Shown here piece by piece: positions 14,269 to 20,687 of a DNA stretch of 20,687 nt. Each line of letters starts with the position of its first letter. Position 1 is the first letter of the stretch. A program made the position numbers and the translations under genes. Source of the DNA: Sphingobium sp. (lineage in GTDB: Bacteria; Pseudomonadota; Alphaproteobacteria; Sphingomonadales; Sphingomonadaceae); contig JASBTC010000167.1 of NCBI GenBank assembly GCA_030148625.1, positions 1-20,687 on the forward strand. The letters run 5' to 3'. Under the pieces are notes generated by a model that saw only the letters and a list, made by a program, of their open reading frames with translations, did no database searches and was not told where the DNA came from.

Positions 14269-15303
14269 CTATGGAATGCGCGTCGCGCGGCGACGGATCA
14301 CCTGCTCCAATCCCGAGACGACACGGGCGAGACGGTCGTAATCGAGCTTGTCCGGCGTGTCGGCGGTGCTGTGATAATGGGGATAGCGGAAGGGCGCGGT
14401 GTCGGTGACCATCAGCGCGGGGATACCCTGTTCGGCGAACGACCAATGGTCCGACCAGTCGATGCCCTGGACGAAACCGGGCGCGGTTCCGCCGACGCTG
14501 GGGAAGGGGGCGACGTCGCGGAAGGATCGCACCATGTCGCGCACGAATGCGCGCGAAGACGTCAATCCGACAAAGGCGACGAAATCGCCCTTGCTCGGAT
14601 AGAGGAGATCGAGCGGCGGCGGATAATGCTGGCTGTTCGCCCGATCGCTGTAGAAACCCAGCGTCTCGAGCGAGATCATGCCCGCCACGCGCTCTCCCGA
14701 TCGCTTCAGGTGCCGGGCATAGACCAGGCTGCCCATGTACCGGCTCTTGAAATAGGGCGGCTCCTCATTGACGAACAGCACCAGCCGGATCCGGATCGCC
14801 GAACGGCCGCGCAAATCCGCGAGCAGCCTGGCCAGTTCAATGACGGCGGCCGTCCCACTGCCATTGTCGTTCGCGCCGGGCGCGTCGAGATGGCTGTCAT
14901 AATGGGCGCCGATCACCAATGTCCCGGCATCGGTCGTGGCCGGTTCGATCACCACCTCGATATTGCGGGCCTGCTGTGTCCCGACCGCAAAGGTCTGGCG
15001 ATGGACGACATGGCCCTGGCTGGCCAATGCGCGTTCGATATGGAGTGCCGCCTGTTCGAGTGCCGCGGGATGGCGGAGATTATGGGGGGTGCTCGCCACG
15101 GCACGGACATGATCGCGCAGCCGACCGGCGAGGTCGGTCTGCGCTGCGGTCATCGCGGGCAGTGGCCCTCCATATGATTGACCGGGCACCGCGGTCATCC
15201 AGCGCAAGGCGGCGACGGGCGTTGCGAAAACGGCGAGGATCGCGAGCAGGATCCCGGCCTTGATCCAGCGATCGCCGCTGGTTGTCGTCCATTCAGAGGA
15301 CAT
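14269..15303 (-). CDS. M28 family metallopeptidase
   Basis: This 344-residue zinc aminopeptidase-like protein has an N-terminal membrane segment (about residues 15-34) that should act as signal anchor, placing the catalytic domain in the periplasm. The M28 metal-ligand motifs are all present: GAHYDSH (His134), APGANDNGSG (Asp146), the VNEEPP pair (Glu180, Glu181) and a C-terminal PHYHS (His311). A zinc-ligand acid is probably Glu213 or Asp285 (SDHWSF). The family removes N-terminal residues from peptides; the actual substrate cannot be told. It lies directly upstream of, and in the same direction as, the SPFH-polyamine unit, and is divergent from the RNA helicase gene. Confidence 0.9.
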   Translation of the reverse strand: MSSEWTTTSGDRWIKAGILLAILAVFATPVAALRWMTAVPGQSYGGPLPAMTAAQTDLAGRLRDHVRAVASTPHNLRHPAALEQAALHIERALASQGHVVHRQTFAVGTQQARNIEVVIEPATTDAGTLVIGAHYDSHLDAPGANDNGSGTAAVIELARLLADLRGRSAIRIRLVLFVNEEPPYFKSRYMGSLVYARHLKRSGERVAGMISLETLGFYSDRANSQHYPPPLDLLYPSKGDFVAFVGLTSSRAFVRDMVRSFRDVAPFPSVGGTAPGFVQGIDWSDHWSFAEQGIPALMVTDTAPFRYPHYHSTADTPDKLDYDRLARVVSGLEQVIRRRATRIP

Positions 15304-15500
15304 TGCCGGACTCCGACGATCGGGCCGATCGCGCCCGATCCCCTCCTATCGGATGCGCGCATCTGCGCCAATCGCGCCGTGACCATTGTCTGAACCGGGC
15401 CGGCGCGCTAAGGGCGGCGTGTCGCGAGCGCTGTAGAGCCCAAATGTGCGGCACTGGTGATGACGCGGACCATAGCCCTACCGCGCGAGCATGAGAGACC
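15304..15500. promoter_or_regulatory. Divergent intergenic region, M28 peptidase and helicase
   Basis: This 197-base non-coding stretch must carry the promoters of both flanking genes. I see no open frame with coding character, no RNA gene and no strong inverted repeat. A possible -35-like TTGTCT lies near 15388, but no good -10 partner is visible. Confidence 0.35.
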
Positions 15501-17216
15501 ATGAGCTTCGAAAATCTTCCCGCGCTCCTTTCGGAGGCGCTTACCGCCCGTGGTTATGCCGCGCCCACCCCTGTCCAGGCCGCCGTGCTCGAACCGGAGG
15601 CGGACGGGCGTGACCTGATCGTCTCCGCACAGACCGGATCGGGCAAGACCGTCGCCTTCGGCCTCGCCATGGCACCGCAGATGCTCGGCGAAGACGGCAG
15701 GGCGCCGCAGGCCGGCGCGCCGCGCGCGCTGATCATCGCGCCGACGCGCGAACTGGCGCTGCAGGTCAGCCGCGAACTGATCTGGCTGTACGGCAAGGCG
15801 GGCGCGTGGATCGCCACCTGTGTCGGCGGCATGGATGCCTCGAAGGAACGGCGCAACCTGTCGAACGGCGCGCATATCGTGGTGGGTACACCGGGCCGCC
15901 TGCGCGACCATCTCGAACGCGGCGCGCTCGACCTGTCCGCCATCTCGGTCGCCGTGCTCGACGAGGCGGACGAGATGCTCGACATGGGGTTCCGCGAGGA
16001 TCTCGAGGAACTGCTCGACGCGACGCCGAATGCGCGCCGGACCCTGCTTTTCTCCGCGACCATGCCCAAGCCGATCGTGGCGCTGGCCAAGCGCTATCAG
16101 CGCGATGCGTTGCGCATCTCCACCGTCGGCGCCGATCGCGGCCATGGCGACATTGCCTATCAGGCGATGGCCGTCGCCCCGTCGGACATCGAGAATGCCG
16201 TGGTCAATCTGCTGCGTTATCACGAGGCGGAGACGGCGATGCTGTTCTGCGCCACCCGCGACAATGTCCGTCATCTCCATGCTAGCCTGACCGAGCGCGG
16301 CTTCGACGTCGTCGCGCTGTCGGGCGAGCATAGCCAGAGCGAGCGCAATCATGCGCTGCAGGCGCTGCGCGATCGCCGTGCGCGCGTCTGCGTCGCGACC
16401 GACGTCGCGGCGCGCGGCATCGATCTGCCGACCCTGTCGCTCGTCATCCATGTCGAGATTCCCCGTGACGCCGAGACGCTGCAGCACCGTTCGGGGCGGA
16501 CGGGGCGCGCGGGCAAGAAGGGGACAGCGATCGTGATCGTGCCCTATCCGCGGCGCAAGCGTGTCGATTCGATGCTGCGCGGTGCGCGGATCGAAGCCGA
16601 GTGGATCAATGCGCCGACCGCAGCCGACATCCGCACTGCCGACCGGGCACGGTTGCTCGAGACCTTGCTCCAGCCGGTCGAGGCCGATGACGAGGATCGC
16701 GAAGTCGCGCAGAAGCTGCTCGCCGAGCGTTCGCCCGAGGATATCGCGGCGGCGCTCGTCCGCGTCCACCGCGCGCGCATGCCGCAGCCCGAGGAACTGG
16801 TCGACGCCAGCGCCGGTCCGCCGCGTAGCGACGGTCCGCGTCCGGGCTTCGAGGATACGGTGTGGTTCCGCATGGATGTCGGCCGCCGTCACAATGCCGA
16901 TGCGCGCTGGCTGCTGCCTTTGCTCTGCCGCCGCGGCCACATCACCCGTGGCGAAGTCGGTGCGATTCGCATCGCCGCCAACGAGACTCTGGTCGAAGTG
17001 CAGCGCGCGGTTGCGGCGCGCTTCGCCGACGCCGTCAAGCGGACGGCGGGCGACGGCGACGACGGCGCGATGGTCAAGATCGAGGCGGTCCATGGCAGCC
17101 CGCGCGAAGAGGCCAAGCGCAACCGCGCCGAACTGACGCCCGTTCGCCATGCGCCCAAGCCGTTCCGCAAGGGGCCGGGCTACAAGCCGAAGGGCGGATC
17201 ACGCCCGGGGCGGTGA
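15501..17216 (+). CDS. DEAD-box ATP-dependent RNA helicase with DbpA-type RNA-binding domain
   Basis: This 571-residue RNA helicase unwinds structured RNA using ATP, probably in ribosome assembly or cold adaptation. The helicase motifs are in order: Q-motif region (APTPVQ, 22-27), Walker A AQTGSGKT (43-50), PTREL (81-85), TPGR (130-133), DEAD (154-157), SAT (185-187), ARGID (304-308) and HRSGRTGR (329-336). A DbpA/CsdA-like RNA-binding domain follows (about 453-530), then a basic Lys/Arg/Gly-rich tail. The DbpA-type domain suggests an rRNA target, but the sequence is too diverged to name it DbpA. The Shine-Dalgarno (GAGAG) is weak. The gene stands alone and ends at a strong hairpin terminator shared with the convergent methyltransferase gene. 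Confidence 0.93.
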   Translation: MSFENLPALLSEALTARGYAAPTPVQAAVLEPEADGRDLIVSAQTGSGKTVAFGLAMAPQMLGEDGRAPQAGAPRALIIAPTRELALQVSRELIWLYGKAGAWIATCVGGMDASKERRNLSNGAHIVVGTPGRLRDHLERGALDLSAISVAVLDEADEMLDMGFREDLEELLDATPNARRTLLFSATMPKPIVALAKRYQRDALRISTVGADRGHGDIAYQAMAVAPSDIENAVVNLLRYHEAETAMLFCATRDNVRHLHASLTERGFDVVALSGEHSQSERNHALQALRDRRARVCVATDVAARGIDLPTLSLVIHVEIPRDAETLQHRSGRTGRAGKKGTAIVIVPYPRRKRVDSMLRGARIEAEWINAPTAADIRTADRARLLETLLQPVEADDEDREVAQKLLAERSPEDIAAALVRVHRARMPQPEELVDASAGPPRSDGPRPGFEDTVWFRMDVGRRHNADARWLLPLLCRRGHITRGEVGAIRIAANETLVEVQRAVAARFADAVKRTAGDGDDGAMVKIEAVHGSPREEAKRNRAELTPVRHAPKPFRKGPGYKPKGGSRPGR

Positions 17217-17226
17217 TCTGAAACTA

Positions 17227-17262
17227 CCCCTGTCGCTCCAGCGAAAGCTGAAGCGACAGGGG
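17227..17262. terminator. Bidirectional intrinsic terminator between convergent genes
   Basis: CCCCTGTCGCT (17227-17237) and AGCGACAGGGG (17252-17262) are perfect inverted arms. Inside them CAGC and GCTG (17239-17250) pair around a GAAA tetraloop after a single C-A mismatch, giving a stem of 15 pairs. It begins 10 bases after the helicase stop and lies 10 bases from the methyltransferase stop. Short T-rich tracts lie on each side (TTGGTTTC plus strand, TAGTTTC minus strand), so it should work in both directions. Confidence 0.88.
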
Positions 17263-17272
17263 TTGGTTTCTA

Positions 17273-18037
17273 CTATCTCGGCTTACGGAAGCGGTAGAGA
17301 AACCGGTCGGTCTTGCCGCGCACTGCCGGATCGAAGACCAGCTTGTTATGGTCGTCGGCGGGATTGGCGAGCAGCGGGCTTTCCGCTTCCAGCACGAAAC
17401 CGGCGGCCTTGAAATCGGCCTTTACCGTCGCCGGATCGATCCGGTGGAGCTTGTCGACCACCGCGCGGGTGTCGCCGGCGGGGCCGACATGGTCGACGAT
17501 CCCGACCACGCCGCCCGGTTTCGTCGCCGCGTAAAGCGTCTTGAGGAATGCGGCCGGGTCTGTGCGCGGAATCTTGTACTTGGCCGATTCCCAATAGAGA
17601 TCGTGATAGCTCAGATTGATGATCACGAAATCGAAGCGGCCGGGCGGTGAGGCGAACGCCTCGAACGGATAGCGGACGAACTTCACGTCGGGCCGGCGGG
17701 CGACCAGCGCGTCCCATTTCTTCGATTCCTCGGGCGTGGCGTAGAACTGGTCGGGCTCGAATGCGGTGACCTTGCCCTTGGGGCCGATCGCATTGGCGAT
17801 GATTTCCGCCCAATAGCCCGATCCGGTCATGATATCGGCGGCGGACATGCCCTGTTTCAGCCCCAGAAAGGCCAGCACTTCGGCGGGTTTGCGGCTGGCG
17901 TCGAGCGCGATCGCCTCGGCGGGGCGGCCCGGTTTCGCGACCGCGGCGGCGAGATCGGGTTTGGCGGGAGCGGCCAGTACAGGGCCGGATACGCAGAGTG
18001 CCGCGCCGGCAAGCGCGGTCAGGATGATGGAACGCAT
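17273..18037 (-). CDS. Exported class I SAM-dependent methyltransferase-like protein
   Basis: This 254-residue protein has a cleavable signal peptide (residues 1-22, ending VLA before APAKP) followed by a class I methyltransferase fold. Motif I is recognisable in ADIMTGSGYWAEIIANAIG, the acidic strand end in VTAFEPD, and FDFVIINLSYHDLYW is the motif IV region. It resembles the group of predicted methyltransferases that carry signal peptides and are common in alphaproteobacteria. A SAM-dependent enzyme in the periplasm is puzzling because SAM is cytoplasmic, so it may have another ligand or role. AGGGG eight bases before the ATG supports the start. It is convergent with the helicase gene, separated by the shared terminator, and preceded by an 18-base perfect palindrome. 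Confidence 0.85.
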   Translation of the reverse strand: MRSIILTALAGAALCVSGPVLAAPAKPDLAAAVAKPGRPAEAIALDASRKPAEVLAFLGLKQGMSAADIMTGSGYWAEIIANAIGPKGKVTAFEPDQFYATPEESKKWDALVARRPDVKFVRYPFEAFASPPGRFDFVIINLSYHDLYWESAKYKIPRTDPAAFLKTLYAATKPGGVVGIVDHVGPAGDTRAVVDKLHRIDPATVKADFKAAGFVLEAESPLLANPADDHNKLVFDPAVRGKTDRFLYRFRKPR

Positions 18038-18073
18038 GGTCTGTTCCCCTTGGTTGCGTATCGGGGATCATGC

Positions 18074-18091
18074 GCCTGCCGCGCGGCAGGC
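18074..18091. promoter_or_regulatory. 18-base perfect palindrome upstream of the methyltransferase gene
   Basis: GCCTGCCGCGCGGCAGGC is identical to its own reverse complement and lies 37 bases upstream of the methyltransferase start, between it and the terminator of the preceding unit. It could be an operator or fold as an RNA hairpin in the leader. No matching second copy was noticed in the window. Confidence 0.45.
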
Positions 18092-18143
18092 TCAATGCCG
18101 GCGATTGTCGGCGGTCGAAGCGGGGCGGGGGTTCATCGAAAGA

Positions 18144-18167
18144 CCGGGCACTGCTCTACGTGCCCGG
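18144..18167 (-). terminator. Intrinsic terminator of the globin/membrane protein unit
   Basis: CCGGGCAC (18144-18151) pairs with GTGCCCGG (18160-18167) around an 8-base loop. On the minus strand the stem is followed by TCTTTC. The TAG stop of the small membrane protein gene (18156-18158) lies within the loop, so termination would occur directly at the end of the reading frame. Confidence 0.7.
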
Positions 18168-18491
18168 CTTGGTGTCATGATCGGCGGGCAAGGCGGGAAG
18201 CGCGTCCGGATCGGTCTCCGGCTGCTGCCCCGGGCGGGTCGCGTTGGTCACCTGCTCGTCATGGCCGCTCTTGTCGCTGAAGAATGCGGCGGCGAACAGG
18301 CCGCAGCCCAGCAGCACCGAAAAGAAGACGCCCGCGATCGTCGCCACGACCATATGGACCGTCAGCGGACCGAACAGCGACAGATACCAGAGCGCCCCGG
18401 CGGTCATGACGATGCCGGCGACGCCGATCAGCTTCATCATCCGCCGGAAATCGGCATTGGCCCGATCCCGCCTGTTCGATGCCGGTTGCAT
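18156..18491 (-). CDS. Small membrane protein with two helices, unknown function
   Basis: This 111-residue protein has a short basic N-terminus (NRRDRANADFRRMMK), two hydrophobic helices (about residues 20-42 and 46-70) and a polar, proline-rich and acidic C-terminal tail of about 40 residues. I do not recognise a family. The ATG at 18491 is chosen because AAAGGG lies seven bases before it; an ATG two codons upstream almost touches that motif. Basic residues before the first helix put both ends in the cytoplasm. It begins 23 bases after the truncated haemoglobin gene on the same strand and ends in a terminator, so the two are probably one transcript. This hints at a link to nitric oxide or respiration, by context only. 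Confidence 0.75.
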   Translation of the reverse strand: MQPASNRRDRANADFRRMMKLIGVAGIVMTAGALWYLSLFGPLTVHMVVATIAGVFFSVLLGCGLFAAAFFSDKSGHDEQVTNATRPGQQPETDPDALPALPADHDTKPGT

Positions 18492-18514
18492 GGTCATTCC
18501 CTTTCGATGGGCAA

Positions 18515-18916
18515 TCAGCCGGTTGCCCGATGCGGCGCCGGATCGAGCCTGAAGAACAAGGCGAGCTGGAGGCTCTCGGCGATGCGCGCCGCCTTGGCCT
18601 GAAGCGCGGCGGCGGCGGTGCGCGGCATATGCGCATCGGTGGTTTCGGCCCAGAGCGCCAGCCAGCGCTCGAACATGGCGGGAGTGATCATGCTGCGGTG
18701 CGCGAGATGCGCGCGCACCGGATTGCCCTTGTAGCGGCCGGTGGTCAGCATCACCGAGGACCAGAAAGCGGTGAGCGTCTCGAAATGCGCCGGCCAGTCA
18801 TGGACCGCGCCGTCGAACACCGGGCCGATCAAAGGATCGCGCCGCACGCTATCGTAGAATAGGGGAATCAGCCGGCCCAGCGCGCTTTCATCGATTTCCG
18901 CCGCTTCGATCATCAT
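18515..18916 (-). CDS. Group III truncated haemoglobin
   Basis: This 133-residue haem protein matches the group III truncated globin pattern: LFYDSVRRDPLIGPVF (with Phe20-Tyr21 at the B9/B10 positions), HDWPAHFETLTAFWSSVML, the RYKGNPVRAH segment whose His70 is the likely proximal haem ligand, and FERWLALW. Length is typical. Group III members bind oxygen and nitric oxide and some take part in nitrosative stress or oxygen handling. Two adjacent ATG codons (18916 and 18913) are possible starts and the Shine-Dalgarno is weak. The gene is divergent from an NsrR-like Rrf2 regulator, which supports control by nitric oxide, and is followed on the same strand by a small membrane protein gene. Confidence 0.9.
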   Translation of the reverse strand: MMIEAAEIDESALGRLIPLFYDSVRRDPLIGPVFDGAVHDWPAHFETLTAFWSSVMLTTGRYKGNPVRAHLAHRSMITPAMFERWLALWAETTDAHMPRTAAAALQAKAARIAESLQLALFFRLDPAPHRATG

Positions 18917-18928
18917 CGACTCGCTTAA

Positions 18929-18988
18929 ACATGTATTGACAGTGCATGTATAAGCCTGCTTCTAAAGATGCAAGGAAGATACATGTAT
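18929..18988. promoter_or_regulatory. Candidate Rrf2/NsrR operator region between globin and regulator
   Basis: The intergenic region is clearly more AT-rich than its surroundings and holds three CATGTAT copies in the same orientation (18930-18936, 18945-18951, 18982-18988), the last inside the perfect palindrome ATACATGTAT (18979-18988). Bases 18965-18987 read AAGATGCAA, five bases, then ATACATGTA. The left half matches the known NsrR consensus half-site AAGATGCAT at 8 of 9 positions, and the right half matches ATGCATCTT more loosely. The sites overlap a possible promoter, as expected of a repressor. Confidence 0.55.
18936..18966 (+). promoter_or_regulatory. Candidate promoter of the Rrf2 regulator gene
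   Basis: A perfect -35 hexamer TTGACA lies at 18936-18941. The best -10-like partner is TCTAAA at 18961-18966 (4 of 6), 19 bases downstream, slightly longer than ideal. Two CATGTAT repeats flank the -35, so a bound Rrf2 protein could block it and give autoregulation. Confidence 0.4.
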
Positions 18989-19017
18989 AAGGCCGGGATG
19001 CCGATGACGGAGCCGGG

Positions 19018-19434
19018 ATGCGCCTGACGCGCTACACCGATTATGCGATGCGCGTGCTGCTTTACCTCGGCGCGCGGCCCGAGGCGCTGTGCTCGATCGC
19101 CGAAGTGTCGCGCGCCTATGGCATCTCGCAGAACCATCTGATGAAGGTCGTCAACGATCTGGCGCGCGAGGGCTATGTGGCGAGCGTGCGCGGCCGATCG
19201 GGCGGCATCCGGCTCGGCCGGCCGGCCGGCGAGATCAATGTCGGCGCGGTGGTGCGCCATACCGAGGATGGTTTCGACCTGGTCGATTGCGGCGGCTGCG
19301 TGATCGCGCCCGCCTGTGGCCTGACCGGCGCGCTGGACGAAGCGCTGGCCGCCTTCATGCGCGTGCTCGACGGCTATACGCTGGCGGATTTGCTTGCCAG
19401 ACGCGGGGACATACGCGGCCTGTTCGCCGCCTGA
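19018..19434 (+). CDS. Rrf2 family regulator, NsrR-like iron-sulfur sensor
   Basis: This 138-residue protein is an Rrf2-family repressor with an N-terminal winged helix (about residues 1-65, MRLTRYTDYAMRVLLYL ... GISQNHLMKVVNDLAREGYV). Three cysteines in VDCGGCVIAPAC (Cys91, Cys94, Cys100) probably ligate an iron-sulfur cluster. Asp8 in RYTD is the position that supplies the fourth ligand in Streptomyces NsrR. The C-x2-C-x5-C spacing is shorter at the first gap than in E. coli NsrR (C-x4-C-x5-C), so an NsrR role is likely but not certain. NsrR loses repression when nitric oxide damages the cluster. GGAG five bases before the ATG supports the start. Divergence from a truncated haemoglobin gene fits a nitric-oxide detoxification switch. 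Confidence 0.88.
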   Translation: MRLTRYTDYAMRVLLYLGARPEALCSIAEVSRAYGISQNHLMKVVNDLAREGYVASVRGRSGGIRLGRPAGEINVGAVVRHTEDGFDLVDCGGCVIAPACGLTGALDEALAAFMRVLDGYTLADLLARRGDIRGLFAA

Positions 19435-19445
19435 TCCGGGATCAG
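19431..19445. other. Palindrome spanning both convergent stop codons
   Basis: CTGATCC (19431-19437) and GGATCAG (19439-19445) are perfect inverted arms around one base, and they contain the TGA stop codons of the Rrf2 gene (plus) and the MucR gene (minus). The RNA stem would be short, so it is at most a weak terminator; its symmetry partly follows from the two opposed stop codons. Confidence 0.4.
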
Positions 19446-19873
19446 CGCGTCTTCTTGCGAACCGGCTTTTTCGCTGGACGCTTGCCCAGGCCGATGGCGA
19501 GCGCCAGGTTGCGGCGTTGTTCGGTGTAGCTGGGCGCGACCATCGGATAATCGGCCGGCAGGTTCCAGCGGGCGCGATATTGGTCCGGGGTGAGATTGTG
19601 GTGCGACATCAGGTGACGCTTCAGCGTCCGCATCTTCAGCCCGTCTTCCAGGCAGATCAGGTGATCGGGCTTGACCGATGCACGGATCGAGACCTTGGGG
19701 ACGAGCGGTTCCTCCTCGGGCACTTCGGTCACGGCGCTCAGCCCGGCAAGGGCGGCATGGACGTTCGCGATCACCGCCGGAAGATCGGAGACCGCGACCT
19801 TGTTGTTGGAGACATGCGCGGCGACGATATCCGCGGTCAGAGCAAGCAAGTTCTCGTCGCGTTCGTCGGCCAT
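19442..19873 (-). CDS. mucR: MucR/Ros family zinc-finger transcriptional regulator
   Basis: This 143-residue protein is a Ros/MucR regulator, the alphaproteobacterial family that controls exopolysaccharide, motility and many horizontally acquired genes in a nucleoid-protein-like way. The N-terminal half (MADERDENLLALTADIVAAHVSNN...VIANVHAAL) is the oligomerisation region. The C-terminal zinc finger reads ICLEDGLKMRTLKRHLMSHHNLTPDQYRARWNL in two parts: the finger has Cys74, Asp77 in place of a second cysteine, then His87 and His92, a Cys-Asp-His-His variant known in this family. The PADYPMVAPSYTEQR tail and a Lys/Arg-rich end follow. The start at 19873 is set by GGAGG nine bases upstream and by the family's usual N-terminus; the open frame continuing upstream is not coding. 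Confidence 0.92.
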   Translation of the reverse strand: MADERDENLLALTADIVAAHVSNNKVAVSDLPAVIANVHAALAGLSAVTEVPEEEPLVPKVSIRASVKPDHLICLEDGLKMRTLKRHLMSHHNLTPDQYRARWNLPADYPMVAPSYTEQRRNLALAIGLGKRPAKKPVRKKTR

Positions 19874-19976
19874 TCCAAACTTCCTCCAAATCGGATGTAA
19901 AATGGTGGCGCAGCTTTGGCGACAACGCAAGCTTTTGGGGCTGGCGGGAACGCCGCGCACAGCATAGAGCCGCGCC

Positions 19977-20183
19977 ATGACCGGGATCGGCACCAGAATC
20001 GATGAAATGGGAACGCTGCTGCGCGAAGGCAGCGGGTTCGCGCTGCGGCGCGATCTTGGCGGGCGCTGGATGCTCGACATGCATCGCGTGCCGGTGGACC
20101 ATGTCGAGAAGCGCGTCCGCATCACCGGCGTGGTCGTCGCCGAAGGGCTGATCGACGTCGACGGCGTGACGTCGGAGGCATAG
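19977..20183 (+). CDS. DUF5818-like small protein
   Basis: This 68-residue soluble protein contains GTLLREGSGFALRRDLGGRW followed by HRVPVDHVEKRVRITGVVV, a compact beta-rich pattern that I associate with the DUF5818 family of sphingomonads. Family assignment is from memory of the motif and should be taken as likely. No catalytic residues, signal peptide or membrane segment are visible. The start at 19977 lacks a strong Shine-Dalgarno; an internal ATG at 20007 is a possible alternative. It is divergent from the MucR gene (103-base gap) and ends 33 bases before dinB on the same strand, so it may share a transcript with dinB. Function is unknown. Confidence 0.75.
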   Translation: MTGIGTRIDEMGTLLREGSGFALRRDLGGRWMLDMHRVPVDHVEKRVRITGVVVAEGLIDVDGVTSEA

Positions 20184-20216
20184 CCCCCGCCGCGGCTTGG
20201 CTCTAAAGTCCGGACA

Positions 20217-20687
20217 GTGGCCGAACGGAAGATCATCCATATCGACATGGACGCCTTTTTCGCGTCGGTGGAGCAGCGTGACGACCCGAAGCTGCGTGGC
20301 CGGCCGCTCGCGGTGGGCAGTGCGGGCGGGCGCGGCGTCGTTGCCGCTGCGAGCTACGAGGCGCGCAAGTTCGGCGTGCGGTCGGCGATGCCGTCGGTCA
20401 CCGCGATCCGCCGTTGTCCCGAACTGACCTTCGTGCCGCCGCGCTTCGACGTGTATCGCGCGGTCTCGCATCAGGTGCGCGCCATCTTCGCCGACTATAC
20501 CGATCTGATCGAACCGCTTTCGCTCGACGAAGCCTATCTCGACGTCACCGAGGATCGTCGCGGGCTCGGCTCGGCGACGGCAACGGCCGAGGACATTCGC
20601 CGTCGCATTCGCGAAGAGACCGAACTGACGGCATCGGCAGGCGTGTCCTATAACAAGTTCGTGGCCAAACTGGCGTCGGACCAGAAC
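20217..20687 (+). CDS. dinB: DNA polymerase IV (partial, 3' end outside window)
   Basis: The first 157 codons of a Y-family translesion polymerase are present in one open frame reaching the last base of the window. It starts at GTG (20217); the stop TAG of the preceding gene lies in frame 36 bases upstream, and the next in-frame ATG falls inside the catalytic motif, so GTG is the only sensible start. The N-terminal metal-binding motif [15 protein letters not shown] carries the first catalytic aspartate and the aromatic steric gate. [21 protein letters not shown] is the fingers region, and [12 protein letters not shown] gives the remaining Asp-Glu pair. [16 protein letters not shown] is the start of the palm/thumb boundary. 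Pol IV copies past damaged bases at the cost of errors. The C-terminal little-finger domain is not in the window. Confidence 0.95.
   Translation, partial: MAERKIIHIDMDAFFASVEQRDDPKLRGRPLAVGSAGGRGVVAAASYEARKFGVRSAMPSVTAIRRCPELTFVPPRFDVYRAVSHQVRAIFADYTDLIEPLSLDEAYLDVTEDRRGLGSATATAEDIRRRIREETELTASAGVSYNKFVAKLASDQN

Noticed and set aside
15408..17150. A 580-codon open frame antisense to the RNA helicase gene
   Set aside because: The plus strand encodes a complete set of helicase motifs; the antisense translation is Arg/His/Asp-rich with no recognisable domain, as expected of an antisense frame in GC-rich DNA.
19874..20248. Upstream extension of the MucR frame to 20248 or further
   Set aside because: It would run antisense through the DUF5818-like gene and part of dinB; family length and Shine-Dalgarno fit the start at 19873.
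1..20687. CRISPR arrays, tRNA/rRNA genes, prophage or transposase genes
   Set aside because: No regularly spaced repeats, cloverleaf-like sequence, rRNA segment or mobile-element protein was recognised on either strand.

Overview
The window is GC-rich, densely coded bacterial chromosome with short intergenic gaps. Gene content (a Ros/MucR-type regulator, a DUF5818-like small protein, a GlxA-type regulator, a DbpA-domain DEAD helicase) and the intergenic repeat built around CTTCGACAAGCTCAG point to an alphaproteobacterium, most likely a sphingomonad (Sphingomonas or relative). This assignment is inference from family content. I see no rRNA, tRNA, CRISPR array, insertion sequence or phage gene.

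Layout. 1-85: a REP-like hairpin repeat. 86-1926 (minus): a DUF4126 membrane protein translationally coupled to a pyridine nucleotide-disulfide oxidoreductase. 2014-4798: an alpha/beta hydrolase and a short-chain dehydrogenase (minus), separated by a strong stem-loop and divergent from a GlxA-type AraC regulator (plus). 4806-6121: an interspersed repeat that supplies the stop codon of nhaA (minus). 6225-7274 (plus): an L,D-transpeptidase.

7288-14186 (minus) is the centrepiece. It is a tightly packed eight-gene unit in which most junctions are 4- or 8-base overlaps. In transcription order it encodes an SPFH/band-7 protein with a SHOCT tail, two zinc-ribbon DUF4178 proteins, a 49-residue membrane peptide, a DUF350 membrane protein, a membrane-fused spermidine-synthase-like enzyme, a Tat-signal FAD amine-oxidase-like enzyme and a class 1b S-adenosylmethionine decarboxylase. 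SpeD makes the aminopropyl donor, the membrane-fused synthase would transfer it, and the flavoenzyme may oxidise an amine product outside the cytoplasm. The SPFH, DUF4178 and DUF350 proteins would form a membrane platform. I read it as an envelope-associated polyamine modification or stress system. The substrate is unknown.

14269-17216: an M28 metallopeptidase (minus) divergent from a DEAD-box RNA helicase (plus), followed by a long bidirectional hairpin terminator at 17227-17262. 17273-18916 (minus): an exported methyltransferase-like protein, then a small two-helix membrane protein and a group III truncated haemoglobin that form a two-gene unit with its own terminator. 19018-19434 (plus): an NsrR-like Rrf2 regulator divergent from the globin. 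The 101 bases between them hold three copies of CATGTAT and a plausible NsrR-type operator, suggesting a nitric-oxide-responsive pair. 19442-20687: a MucR/Ros regulator (minus), a DUF5818-like small protein (plus) and the start of dinB (plus), cut by the window end.

Several starts are placed downstream of the longest open frame because a Shine-Dalgarno sequence, gene overlap or family start supports them (GlxA-type regulator, nhaA, FAD enzyme, DUF350, SPFH, 18156-18491, mucR).
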